Assembly: GCF_014851585.1 (NCBI RefSeq)
Contig: NZ_JACVAB010000004.1
Span: 248,001-312,000, forward strand
Reading direction: 5' to 3'
Origin: Agrobacterium sp. AGB01
Lineage (GTDB): Bacteria > Pseudomonadota > Alphaproteobacteria > Rhizobiales > Rhizobiaceae
Length of the DNA stretch: 64,000 bases
Each line of letters opens with the position of its first letter. The first letter of the stretch is position 1. Below are positions 8,734-16,756 of this stretch, in pieces. The notes under the pieces were generated by a model. The model made no database searches and was not told the origin of the DNA. It saw only the letters and a list, made by a program, of their open reading frames with translations. Both the position numbers and the translations under genes were made by a program.

Positions 8734-9792
8734 CTAAAACTTGCCAATGTCGAGAACTGCCTGCGCAAATGCCTGTGGTGCTTCCTGCGGCAGGTTATGG
8801 CCTATGCCACCAGTGATATTGCGGTGTTCATACCTGCCGGAAAATCTCGCGGCATATGCCGATGGGTCAGGATGGGGCGCACCGTTGGCATCACCTTCCA
8901 TAGTGATAGTTGGGACGGCGATTTCAGGCAGTTTGGCAAGCCGCTGCTCATAGGCATCGTACTGTGCTTCACCCTCGACCAGTCCCAACCGCCAGCGATA
9001 GTTATGGATGGTGATATCAACATGATCAGGATTGTCGAAAGCCGGGCTAGAGCGATCAAAAGTCGCATCGTCAAACGCCCATGTCGGAGAGGCTGTCTTC
9101 CAGATCAACCGCACGAAATCCAGGGTATTGGCTGCGTAACCCGCACGCCCCCGTTCTGTCGCGAAATAGAACTGATACCACCAAGATAGTTCGGCTGCAG
9201 GTGCCAACGGCTTCTTGTTGATATCCTGACTGCCAATGAGATAACCGCTGACAGACACCAGCCCCTTGCAGCGTTCAGGCCAGAGAGCCGCCATGATGTC
9301 AGCGGTGCGCGCGCCCCAATCGTAACCGGCAACAATTGTCGTCTCGATACCAAGTGCATCGAGAAGCGCAATCATATCCACAGCCAGAGCCGATTGCTGG
9401 CCGTTGCGCGGCGTATCGCCGGAAAGGAACCGGGTTGTCCCGTATCCACGCAAGTAAGGTACGATTACCCGGTAGCCTGCCGATGCCAGAATTGGCGCGA
9501 CATCGACATAGCTGTAGATGTCATAGGGCCATCCATGCAGCAGTAAGACAACGGGACCGTCAGTGGGACCTGCCTCTGCGTAACCGACATTGAGAACGCC
9601 AGCGTCAATCTGCTTCAAGGCCGCAAATTCTGTGTGGCCATCGGCCTTTGTTGCGGCACTCATCGCCGTCTGCGGCGGTGCGACTGCGGCCTCAGCCTTT
9701 GCCAGGACGGGTACACCGAGCTCAACGGCAGCGGCAGCCATTGCGGCGACACCGAAAAAGTGACGGCGATTGAGATTGATTTCGTTGCTCAT
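8734..9792 (-). CDS. Tat-exported alpha/beta hydrolase, epoxide-hydrolase/dehalogenase type
   Basis: 352 residues from ATG 9792, which follows a GGAGAAAG at good spacing; upstream in-frame starts lack such a site. The N-terminus carries a twin-arginine signal (NRRHFFGVAA), so the enzyme is probably folded in the cytoplasm and exported. Its core has the oxyanion motif HGWP (86-89), an Asp nucleophile in GYDWG (Asp158) and a C-terminal catalytic His in GIGHNLPQEAP. An Asp rather than a Ser nucleophile points to epoxide hydrolases or haloalkane dehalogenases rather than esterases. The exact substrate is not known. It is divergent from the DipZ-like gene. Confidence 0.88.
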   Translation of the reverse strand: MSNEINLNRRHFFGVAAMAAAAVELGVPVLAKAEAAVAPPQTAMSAATKADGHTEFAALKQIDAGVLNVGYAEAGPTDGPVVLLLHGWPYDIYSYVDVAPILASAGYRVIVPYLRGYGTTRFLSGDTPRNGQQSALAVDMIALLDALGIETTIVAGYDWGARTADIMAALWPERCKGLVSVSGYLIGSQDINKKPLAPAAELSWWYQFYFATERGRAGYAANTLDFVRLIWKTASPTWAFDDATFDRSSPAFDNPDHVDITIHNYRWRLGLVEGEAQYDAYEQRLAKLPEIAVPTITMEGDANGAPHPDPSAYAARFSGRYEHRNITGGIGHNLPQEAPQAFAQAVLDIGKF

Positions 9793-9901
9793 GAGCTTTC
9801 TCCGATTTGCATAATCATGATCGAGAGAAAGCCCGTGCCATGTATCTCCGGTGTGTCGTTGACGACGGAAATTGCATGAGCATGTAGCTTTTAGGCCCCC
9901 A

Positions 9902-9921
9902 GATACAATTCGATACATTTC
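9902..9921 (+). promoter_or_regulatory. Tandem GATACA direct repeat, candidate response-regulator site
   Basis: GATACAATTC (9902-9911) is directly followed by GATACATTTC (9912-9921), a one-helical-turn direct repeat with one mismatch. A third GATACA lies on the minus strand at 9841-9846. The sites sit in the 236-base divergent region between the exported hydrolase and the DipZ-like gene. OmpR-type regulators bind such tandem repeats, and one is encoded 1.3 kb away; the link is inferred. Confidence 0.4.
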
Positions 9922-10028
9922 GCAGGGCGACCGGACACATGCGGGATACGTCGTGACGACCACATTGGCGTCATCGCTGGTTTTACGATCATCACATCAC
10001 GCCAGCTCCACGTTTCAAGGAGACGACG

Positions 10029-11804
10029 ATGACGCTTCATATCATTGCCTATCTGGGCGGAGCGCTGACCATTCTCAGCCCCTGCATCCTGCCTATTCTT
10101 CCCTTCATATTTGCCCGCACCGGACAGCCATTTCTGCGCGACACATTGCCGATGCTTGCGGGCATGGCAGTAACCTTTGCTTTTGTCGCAACGCTGGCAG
10201 CTGTCGGCGGCAGCTGGGCAATCCATGCCAATGAATACGGGCGGCTTGCCGCCATAGGTTTGTTGGCGATCTTCGGCATCAGCCTGCTGTCGCCAAATAT
10301 TGCGGCAGTCATCACACGACCTGTTGTCGATCTTGGAAACCGGCTTATCAATGCCCGTGGCAAACCCGGCTCGGCAAGCTCTCCTGTCAGTGCACTCATT
10401 CTTGGTGCCGCCACCGGCTTGTTATGGGCGCCCTGCGCCGGCCCTATTCTTGGCATTGTGCTGACCGGAGCAGCTCTCAAGGGTGCCAATCTGGAAACGA
10501 CCGTCCTGCTGGCCGCCTACGCGGCAGGTGCTGCAACGTCTCTTGGCCTTGCGCTTCTCCTCGGCAACAAAGTTTTTGCTGCACTCAAAAGCTCTCTTGG
10601 GGTCAGCGAACGCATCCGCCAGGCTCTCGGAGTTGCTGTTCTGGCAGGTGTCGGGGTGATTGCCCTTGGTCTTGATACCGGTCTGCTCGCACGACTTTCC
10701 TATGCCAGCACATTCTCCTTCGAACAGGCCATCCTTGATCGCGTTCATCCAAGGACGGACCGCTCCATGTCGGTTGATGTGGCAAGCAATGGCAAGACCG
10801 TGGTGCCAGCAGACATGACCATGACGTTTCAGGCCAATCTGCCGGTCGAAGGTCGCGCGCCATCGTTTAACGGCGCGGTTGAATGGCTGAACTCGCCACC
10901 TCTCACCTCGGAGCAATTGCGTGGCAAGATCGTCCTCGTCGACTTCTGGACCTACTCCTGCATCAACTGCATTCGCACAGTTCCCTTTGTCCGCGCCTGG
11001 GCAGAAAAATACAAGGATCAGGGGCTCGTCGTCATTGGCGTTCATGCGCCGGAATTTGCCTTTGAAAAGAAAATCGACAACGTCCGCAAAGCGGTTGGCG
11101 ACTTCAAGATCGATTATCCCGTTGCCATTGATAACGACTACAAGATCTGGCGCGCCTTCGAAAACAACTACTGGCCGGCCCATTACCTGATCGATGCCAA
11201 TGGCCAGATCCGTTACCACCACTTCGGCGAAGGAAACTACCGCCAAACAGAACAGGCAATTCAGGATCTGTTGCACGAAGCGGGTAGAAACATGCCGGCA
11301 AGCACACCGGTCGAGCCCGCCGCGCAGGGGGCAGAGGTAAGCCCTGATCTCAAGAATATCCGCTCTGGCGAAACCTATCTCGGTTATCAACGCGCGACCG
11401 GTTTTGTCTCACCGGAAACCGTCGAGCCGGGCGTCGCCACTGATTATTCTGTCGACGACCCTGATCTCAACCAATGGGGTCTGGCTGGCACATGGACCAT
11501 CGACCCGGAACAGGCCGTCTCAAACAAGCCGGATGACAAGATCGTCTCCCGCTTCAGCGCCCGTGACCTGCATCTTGTCCTCGGTTCCGGTCAGGTCGGC
11601 AAACCCATCCGTTTCCAAGTCACCATTGATGGCAAAGCACCAGGTGCAGACCATGGCGCCGACATTGATGCCAACGGTTACGGCACGGTCAGTTCGACAA
11701 GACTCTATCAGCTCGTTCGCCAATCCGGCGACGTAACAACCCGCAAATTCGAAATCCGCTTCCTTGATCCCGGTGTCGAAGCCTACGCCTTCACATTCGG
11801 CTGA
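10029..11804 (+). CDS. DipZ-like fusion: CcdA membrane domain, thioredoxin-like domain, C-terminal beta domain
   Basis: 591 residues. Residues 1-225 are a CcdA/DsbD-type membrane domain with paired cysteines in LSPCILPILP (Cys19) and WAPCAGP (near 136) that pass reducing equivalents across the inner membrane. After a linker, about 285-420 form a TlpA/AhpC-like thioredoxin domain with a CxxC (TYSCINC, Cys311/Cys314) facing the periplasm. The last 150 residues match the C-terminal carbohydrate-binding-like domain of mycobacterial DipZ. Such proteins supply reductant for cytochrome c maturation or periplasmic thiol repair. The start follows AAGGAG at good spacing. It runs directly into a secreted hydrolase gene. 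Confidence 0.9.
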   Translation: MTLHIIAYLGGALTILSPCILPILPFIFARTGQPFLRDTLPMLAGMAVTFAFVATLAAVGGSWAIHANEYGRLAAIGLLAIFGISLLSPNIAAVITRPVVDLGNRLINARGKPGSASSPVSALILGAATGLLWAPCAGPILGIVLTGAALKGANLETTVLLAAYAAGAATSLGLALLLGNKVFAALKSSLGVSERIRQALGVAVLAGVGVIALGLDTGLLARLSYASTFSFEQAILDRVHPRTDRSMSVDVASNGKTVVPADMTMTFQANLPVEGRAPSFNGAVEWLNSPPLTSEQLRGKIVLVDFWTYSCINCIRTVPFVRAWAEKYKDQGLVVIGVHAPEFAFEKKIDNVRKAVGDFKIDYPVAIDNDYKIWRAFENNYWPAHYLIDANGQIRYHHFGEGNYRQTEQAIQDLLHEAGRNMPASTPVEPAAQGAEVSPDLKNIRSGETYLGYQRATGFVSPETVEPGVATDYSVDDPDLNQWGLAGTWTIDPEQAVSNKPDDKIVSRFSARDLHLVLGSGQVGKPIRFQVTIDGKAPGADHGADIDANGYGTVSSTRLYQLVRQSGDVTTRKFEIRFLDPGVEAYAFTFG

Positions 11805-11845
11805 TGCCTGCCCCTATCCCCATTATCAAAGAAGGAAACCTCTCC

Positions 11846-12601
11846 ATGCAGCGTTCTATTTCCACTATGGCAATAGCCTTCGTCGCTAGCCTTGCCGCTT
11901 TTGCCGCCCATGCAGCCGACGTTAAAAACATTGTTGTCGTTCATGGCGCCCTTGCCGATGGGTCAGGCTGGAAGACGGCAACTGAGATTCTCGAAAAGCG
12001 GGGTTTCAATGTCACGATTGTCCAACAACCAATCACCTCGCTGGCCGACGATATTGCCGCAACCAACCGGGTGCTCGACATGCAAGATGGTCCGACCCTG
12101 CTGGTCGGCCACAGCTATGGTGGCGTGGTTATTACCGAAGCAGGACATAACAACAAGGTCGCTGGCCTCGTTTACGTGGCGGCCTTTCAACCGGACAAGG
12201 GCGAAAGCCTGTTGTCGCTGGCAAGTTCCAAGCCGTCTTCGGGCATGAATATCCGCGAGACACCCGACGGTCAGTATCTCTATCTCGACCCGGCAGCTTT
12301 CCCGAAAGACTTTGCGGCGGACCTTCCTCAGGATGAAACGGCTTTTATGGCAAAGGCGCAGGTTTTTGCATCCAAACAATCCTTCTCGGCCAAGGTCGGT
12401 GACCCCGCCTGGAGGGCCAAGAACAGCTGGGCAATCGTCGCGACGCAGGATCGTTCAATCAATCCCGAGCTTGAGCGTGAGATGGCCAAACGTGCAGGCA
12501 GTGCGATCACCGAAATAACAGCAAGCCATGCGGTCTTTGCCTCGCAACCGGACAAAGTCGCAGATGTGATTGAGGCTGCGGCACGACAGTCTTCAAAATA
12601 A
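11846..12601 (+). CDS. Secreted alpha/beta hydrolase (serine esterase type)
   Basis: 251 residues from ATG 11846, preceded by GAAGGA; an in-frame ATG at 11804 overlaps the dipZ-like stop but has no such site and would bury the signal peptide. Residues 1-24 are a classical signal peptide ending AAHAAD. The mature part has the HGA oxyanion loop, nucleophile Ser90 in GHSYGG and a late His in ASHAVF, which fits small esterase/salicylate-esterase-like hydrolases. It is co-oriented with and only 41 bases after the DipZ-like gene, so the two are probably co-transcribed. Confidence 0.88.
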   Translation: MQRSISTMAIAFVASLAAFAAHAADVKNIVVVHGALADGSGWKTATEILEKRGFNVTIVQQPITSLADDIAATNRVLDMQDGPTLLVGHSYGGVVITEAGHNNKVAGLVYVAAFQPDKGESLLSLASSKPSSGMNIRETPDGQYLYLDPAAFPKDFAADLPQDETAFMAKAQVFASKQSFSAKVGDPAWRAKNSWAIVATQDRSINPELEREMAKRAGSAITEITASHAVFASQPDKVADVIEAAARQSSK

Positions 12602-12637
12602 AAGCCAGCGCTACTAAGCGTGTTGGTTGCCTATCCC

Positions 12638-12661
12638 AGCCGCCCTCACGAAAGGGCGGCT
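12638..12661. terminator. Hairpin between convergent genes
   Basis: Perfect 9-bp inverted repeat AGCCGCCCT (12638-12646) / AGGGCGGCT (12653-12661) with a 6-base loop. There is no T-run on either side, but the position between the two convergent stops (12601 and 12676) fits a shared terminator. Confidence 0.55.
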
Positions 12662-12675
12662 GAATGGATTGCTCG

Positions 12676-13425
12676 CTAGAGATTTCCGACCCCGCCATCG
12701 ACCAGCAGCTCCGTGCCGACAACGAAGGATGCTTCATCGGATGCAAGAAATACTGCGGCCTTGGCAAGTTCCAGTGGCGTGCCCAGGCGACCGATTGGCA
12801 CCAATCGCCGGATTTCACGGCGCAACGCTTCTTCCGCGTCACTTTCCAGACCAAGCTTGCCAAGGGCTGGTGTTTCGGTTGGACCGGGGCTCAATCCATT
12901 GACCCTGATACCCCTGTCTTTGAACTCGCCGGACAGGGTCCGCGCTAGTGACAGAAGGCCAGCCTTGCTGGCGGCATAGGCACTGGACTGCGGCAAGCCG
13001 ATATGGGCAGAAACAGAACCACAAAGAATGACCGAAGCCGGAGCCTTCAACAGCGGTAAAAGTGCCTGAACAAGGAAAAATGGCCCCTTCAAATTGGTCG
13101 CGAACAAGGCGTCATACGTTGCCTCGTCCCAGTCTTCCAGCGGACGGTGCGTGACATCGCCCGCATTGATGAACACCACATCGAGGGCTGGCCATGCCTC
13201 ACCCAATTGCGCCGCCAGGTGACGTTGCGCCGCGATATCACCCGCCTCGTTGGATATGGCGATGACATCGCCACCCAATTGACGTTTTGCGTCCTCCAGC
13301 CGTTCGACCGAACGGCCAGTGATTGCGACCTTTGCCCCCTCTTTCAGGAATTGGCGCGCCGTTTCCAGCCCAATGCCGCTGGTCCCACCGGTTATCAGCG
13401 CGTGCTTGCCTGCAAGGCGTCCCAT
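12676..13425 (-). CDS. Short-chain dehydrogenase/reductase (classical SDR)
   Basis: 249 residues, NAD(P)-dependent oxidoreductase of unknown substrate. It has cofactor motif TGGTSGIG (12-19), NAG at 87-89, catalytic Ser137, Tyr150 and Lys154 (YAASK), and the PG motif after RVNGLSPG. A strong AAAGGAGA precedes the ATG. It is divergent from an HxlR-type regulator, which usually controls exactly such an adjacent redox enzyme. Confidence 0.93.
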   Translation of the reverse strand: MGRLAGKHALITGGTSGIGLETARQFLKEGAKVAITGRSVERLEDAKRQLGGDVIAISNEAGDIAAQRHLAAQLGEAWPALDVVFINAGDVTHRPLEDWDEATYDALFATNLKGPFFLVQALLPLLKAPASVILCGSVSAHIGLPQSSAYAASKAGLLSLARTLSGEFKDRGIRVNGLSPGPTETPALGKLGLESDAEEALRREIRRLVPIGRLGTPLELAKAAVFLASDEASFVVGTELLVDGGVGNL

Positions 13426-13481
13426 AACAATGTCTCCTTTTATGATGCGAGACGATTGTCAGGGCTTTAGTATCTTTTGTA

Positions 13482-13504
13482 TAGTAGGCACCAAATTGCT
13501 ACTA
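13482..13504. promoter_or_regulatory. Candidate HxlR-family operator
   Basis: Inverted repeat TAGTAG (13482-13487) / CTACTA (13499-13504) with an 11-base spacer, plus an extra TAGTA at 13469-13473. HxlR-type repressors such as YodB bind TACT...AGTA repeats. The site is in the 89-base gap between the SDR and HxlR genes and ends about 10 bases before the HxlR ATG, fitting autorepression. Binding is inferred. Confidence 0.45.
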
Positions 13505-13514
13505 AAGGAAAAAA

Positions 13515-13886
13515 ATGAAAAAGCACATAGAGCAGGCTGAACAGGCTATGCGATGCCCGATGGTTGATTTCGTCAATCTCATTTCCGGTAAATGGGCAAT
13601 CCCCGTGCTTTATCGCCTGATTGTTGAAAACCGGCCGGTGCGTTTTGGCACCTTGCAACGTGCAGCAACCCCAGTCACACAAAAGGAACTGACCCGCCAC
13701 CTCAGGCTTTTCGAAAAACAGGGCTTGGTGAAACGCACGGTCTATCCGGAAATGCCGCCAAGAGTGGAATATGAAATCACAGAACTTGGCCGCACCCTGA
13801 AACCAACTCTGGATTCTTTGGCCGTCTGGATGACCACACACGGTCCATCGATCCGCACCACGATCAGCAATGAAGTCGACGCTTAA
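13515..13886 (+). CDS. HxlR-family winged-helix regulator
   Basis: 123 residues, a single HxlR domain: early Cys in the MRCPM segment (Cys14), FVNLISGKWAIPVLYRL helix, KELTRHLRLFEKQGLVKR recognition region, and the beta-wing YEITELGRTL. Regulators of this family often sense electrophiles through the N-terminal Cys, which is conserved in position here. The start follows AAAGG. It most likely represses the divergent SDR gene at 13425. Confidence 0.92.
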   Translation: MKKHIEQAEQAMRCPMVDFVNLISGKWAIPVLYRLIVENRPVRFGTLQRAATPVTQKELTRHLRLFEKQGLVKRTVYPEMPPRVEYEITELGRTLKPTLDSLAVWMTTHGPSIRTTISNEVDA

Positions 13887-13892
13887 GTGCTA

Positions 13893-14813
13893 TCAACCCA
13901 GTGTGCCATCCTTCAAGAGAGGCCGTGTCACCGTCACGATGGCGTCAATGGCGACCCGTAGGCGAGGCAACATAACAGGAGATGCTGGCCAGATTGCATG
14001 GATCGCCAGATGCCCGGCGATCCTGTCGTCCATTAGGGAGACCAGTCGACCACTGGCCAACTCATCTCGTACCAACCAGCGAGGCAAAAGGCCAAGCCCC
14101 TGCCCGTTGCAGATCGCCGAATGTGTCAACAGACTCCCATCAAGCACAAGGCGCGCCTTGGGGTGCCAGCTCACCATTTCCCCGTCGAGACTGTGAAATT
14201 GCCACGGTGCGGGTTTGCCCTGACGCGGCGCTGCGATCACATCGTGATCGTCGAGATCCGCCACACTTTGTGGCACGGGCCGTGTCTCGAAATAGCTGGA
14301 CGAACCGCATAGAGCGAGTTGCTGCAGCCCCAAAGACCGTGCGGTCAACCCGCTTATATCGGGTATCTCGCCAATTCTGACAGCGAGATCCGTCGTGCCA
14401 TCCAGGAGATTGCTCGGCTCTGTCGATGTTGAAATACTGAAATCAAGGTTTGGCCACTCTCGGCAGAGCGCATAGAGCGCCGGTGCGATAATTTTTGCGC
14501 CGAAGAGCGGCGGCAGGCTGACTTGAAGGGTACCGGCCGGTTCATGCGCAAGGCCTGCGATGGCCACTTCAACGCGCTCTATTTCACTGCGTGCCCGTAA
14601 ACATACATCGCGATACACCACACCTTCCGCCGTCAGGTTGAGGACGCGTGTCGTGCGCTGAAACAGCCGAATACCCAGGCGGTTTTCCAACCTGCCGATG
14701 GCCTTTGCCACAGCCGACGCCGAGAGCCTTAAACGAAGCGAAGCCGCAACGAAGCTGCCCGCCTCGCAGACCATGAGAAACACGCCAATATCGTCGCCAG
14801 ATTGATGTCGCAT
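13893..14813 (-). CDS. LysR-family transcriptional regulator
   Basis: 306 residues. The N-terminal helix-turn-helix has LRLSASAVAKAIGRLENRLGIRLFQRTTR, followed by a LysR ligand-binding domain. It is convergent with the HxlR gene (6-base gap) and divergent from the SDR gene at 14888, the likely target. The 74-base divergent gap holds inverted repeats. The inducer is unknown. Confidence 0.92.
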   Translation of the reverse strand: MRHQSGDDIGVFLMVCEAGSFVAASLRLRLSASAVAKAIGRLENRLGIRLFQRTTRVLNLTAEGVVYRDVCLRARSEIERVEVAIAGLAHEPAGTLQVSLPPLFGAKIIAPALYALCREWPNLDFSISTSTEPSNLLDGTTDLAVRIGEIPDISGLTARSLGLQQLALCGSSSYFETRPVPQSVADLDDHDVIAAPRQGKPAPWQFHSLDGEMVSWHPKARLVLDGSLLTHSAICNGQGLGLLPRWLVRDELASGRLVSLMDDRIAGHLAIHAIWPASPVMLPRLRVAIDAIVTVTRPLLKDGTLG

Positions 14814-14862
14814 GGCAATCTATTAGCGAATTTTGTTCGTCAATCGAAGGAAAATTATGCGC

Positions 14863-14886
14863 TTCTACCACGCTTGTGCGGTAGAA
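14863..14886. promoter_or_regulatory. Inverted repeat adjoining the SDR start, candidate LysR operator
   Basis: TTCTACC (14863-14869) / GGTAGAA (14880-14886) with a 10-base spacer, ending one base before the ATG at 14888. A second, imperfect symmetry (AATTTT ... AAAATT, 14829-14856) lies upstream in the same gap. Either could be the LysR site; one overlapping the start would repress. Confidence 0.4.
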
Positions 14887-14887
14887 T

Positions 14888-15610
14888 ATGGTTGCGCTCA
14901 TGAGCACACATCGAACCTACACCATCATCGGGGGTACGTCCGGCATCGGACTGTCCCTCGCCCGCAAACTCATTGAACGTGGCGACCACGTCTTTCTCGG
15001 CGGACGGTCGCCAGAGCGGCTTGCCACGACACTTACAACATTGGGAGATCGGGCTTCCGGTCGCACCGTGGAGATTACCGACAAGACGTCGCTCCGTGAT
15101 TTTTTCGCAGAAGCGCCCATTCTTTCAGGCCTTTTTACACCGGCCGCATCTTACCAGACCGGTTCCTTTACAGACGGTGACATCACCACCAGCGAAGACC
15201 TGTTCAAGGCAAAATTCTGGGGCCAATACTGGGCTGTTCACGCTGCCCTTCCCCGTCTGGCACCAAATGCATCTGTTCTTCTCATGTCGGGTGCTGCCTC
15301 GGTCCGTCCTATTGGTGCACCAGCCTATGCCGCCTGCAATTCGGCGCTGGAAGGGCTGGCCCGCGGGCTTGCCATCGAACTCAATCCGATCAGGGTAAAT
15401 TGCCTTTCCCCTGGCACCACCGATAGCGACCTTTGGCGAAACCGACCGCAGGAAACACGTGAGCCAGCCTATGAATACTGGAGCAAACTTTGCCTCGTTC
15501 AACGCCCGGCGACGGTCGACGAACAGGCGCATGCAGCCCTGTTTCTGCTCGACAACACCAACATGACTGGCAGCACTTTGTTCAGTGACGGTGGGTATTC
15601 GTTACGCTAG
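14888..15610 (+). CDS. Divergent short-chain dehydrogenase-like protein lacking the catalytic Lys
   Basis: 240 residues (236 if ATG 14900 is used; neither start has a clear ribosome-binding site). The Rossmann cofactor motif GGTSGIG and the NADP-favouring GGRSPERL turn are intact, as is the C-terminal FSDGGYSLR. The catalytic centre is atypical: Tyr147 is followed by AACN, so the usual YxxxK lysine is Asn151, and the NNAG motif is replaced by TPAA. It is probably a member of an atypical SDR subfamily rather than a recently broken gene, because the frame is intact. It is divergent from a LysR gene. Confidence 0.85.
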   Translation: MVALMSTHRTYTIIGGTSGIGLSLARKLIERGDHVFLGGRSPERLATTLTTLGDRASGRTVEITDKTSLRDFFAEAPILSGLFTPAASYQTGSFTDGDITTSEDLFKAKFWGQYWAVHAALPRLAPNASVLLMSGAASVRPIGAPAYAACNSALEGLARGLAIELNPIRVNCLSPGTTDSDLWRNRPQETREPAYEYWSKLCLVQRPATVDEQAHAALFLLDNTNMTGSTLFSDGGYSLR

Positions 15611-15626
15611 TCGACTGCATCAGTGT

Positions 15627-15666
15627 GCCATAGTCCGTGCAGATCAGGGGTCGTATGGACTATGGC
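15627..15666. repeat. Long inverted repeat downstream of the SDR gene
   Basis: GCCATAGTCC (15627-15636) and GGACTATGGC (15657-15666) form a perfect 10-bp stem around a 20-base loop. It starts 17 bases after the SDR stop. With no T-run it is a weak terminator candidate; it could also be a regulatory site for the iron operon downstream. Confidence 0.5.
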
Positions 15667-15737
15667 CACGGCACCTCCCTCGGTAGATTACGCCGATCTA
15701 AAACATGACCAATTGAAGAAAGTATATTGAAATAAAA

Positions 15738-15753
15738 ACTACAAATGTGTAGT
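15738..15753. promoter_or_regulatory. Palindrome upstream of the iron-siderophore transporter
   Basis: ACTACA-AATG-TGTAGT is perfectly symmetrical (6+4+6) and lies 68 bases before the binding-protein ATG, after an AT-rich promoter-like stretch (15711-15737). It does not match the Irr, Fur or RirA consensus sites I know, so the regulator is unassigned. Confidence 0.4.
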
Positions 15754-15820
15754 CAGACCAACGTGACGCCGCCGTGGCATCGCCTTGGAGACATCGCGGC
15801 CCCGCCGCCGAGAGAGACAC

Positions 15821-16756
15821 ATGACCCTGACTCGCCTCTTTTCCAACCATACTTTGCGCGCACTCTGCGCAACATTTGCAGCAACATTGTTTGCGTTCAC
15901 GACGACACCGGTCCAGGCGCAGGGGACGCGCACCATCACCCACGAACTGGGTGCAACCGAGATCGCCGGCACCCCTGCTCGCATCGTCGTGCTGGAATTT
16001 TCCTTTGTGCAGGCATTGGATTCGCTTGGAGTGACGCCTGTTGGCATTACCGATGACAATCAGCCGGATCGCATCGAGCAGAACCTCGGTAAAAAGATTG
16101 AATATAGCTCCGTCGGCACTCGCCTGGAACCAAACCTCGAACTGATCAGCGCACTGCAGCCGGACCTCATCATTGCCGATGAACGCCGCCATGGCGCAAT
16201 CTACGAACAGTTGAGTGCCATCGCGCCAACCATCGTTCTCAACAGCTGGGATGGCAGTTACAAGGACATCAAGGAGGCCGTCATAACGATCGCGGATGCT
16301 ATCGGTGACAAGGCCAAGGGTGAAAAGGTCGTTGCCAACCATGAGGCAAAGATGGCCGCCATCGCCGCAAAAATCCCGGCCGGTAATGATCGCAAATTCA
16401 TGCTTGCCGTTGCCACAGCCGACAATTGGTCTTTGCACACGTCCGATTCCTTCAGTGGCTCGATCTTTGCAGCCATCGGCGTTGAAGCTGCCATCAAGGC
16501 CGACAAACCGGTTGAAAGTGGCGTTGGTCTGGAACGTCTCGTTGCCGTCAATCCCGATGTTCTGCTTGTTGCCACCGATCCAGGCGGTACCATTTTCGAC
16601 CGCGTGCAGGACAATTCCGCTTGGAAAGCCATTGCCGCCGCAAAGAATAATCTAGTCTTTGAAGTGAACCGTAATCAATACGCCCGTTTCCGCGATCTTC
16701 GCACCGCGGAACTGATTGCCAATGACGTATTGAACAAGGTCTTCAATGTCCAATAA
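15821..16756 (+). CDS. Iron-siderophore ABC transporter substrate-binding protein
   Basis: 311 residues from ATG 15821 (preceded by GAGAGA; an in-frame ATG at 15785 would precede the signal peptide). Residues 1-31 are a signal peptide ending VQAQ with a signal-peptidase I site and no lipobox. The mature protein is a FecB/FhuD-type two-lobed binder: PARIVVLEFSFVQALDSLGV, LQPDLIIADERRH, and a C-lobe ending NQYARFRDLRTAELI. It captures ferric siderophore or ferric citrate in the periplasm. The start of the first permease lies inside its 3' end. Confidence 0.92.
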   Translation: MTLTRLFSNHTLRALCATFAATLFAFTTTPVQAQGTRTITHELGATEIAGTPARIVVLEFSFVQALDSLGVTPVGITDDNQPDRIEQNLGKKIEYSSVGTRLEPNLELISALQPDLIIADERRHGAIYEQLSAIAPTIVLNSWDGSYKDIKEAVITIADAIGDKAKGEKVVANHEAKMAAIAAKIPAGNDRKFMLAVATADNWSLHTSDSFSGSIFAAIGVEAAIKADKPVESGVGLERLVAVNPDVLLVATDPGGTIFDRVQDNSAWKAIAAAKNNLVFEVNRNQYARFRDLRTAELIANDVLNKVFNVQ

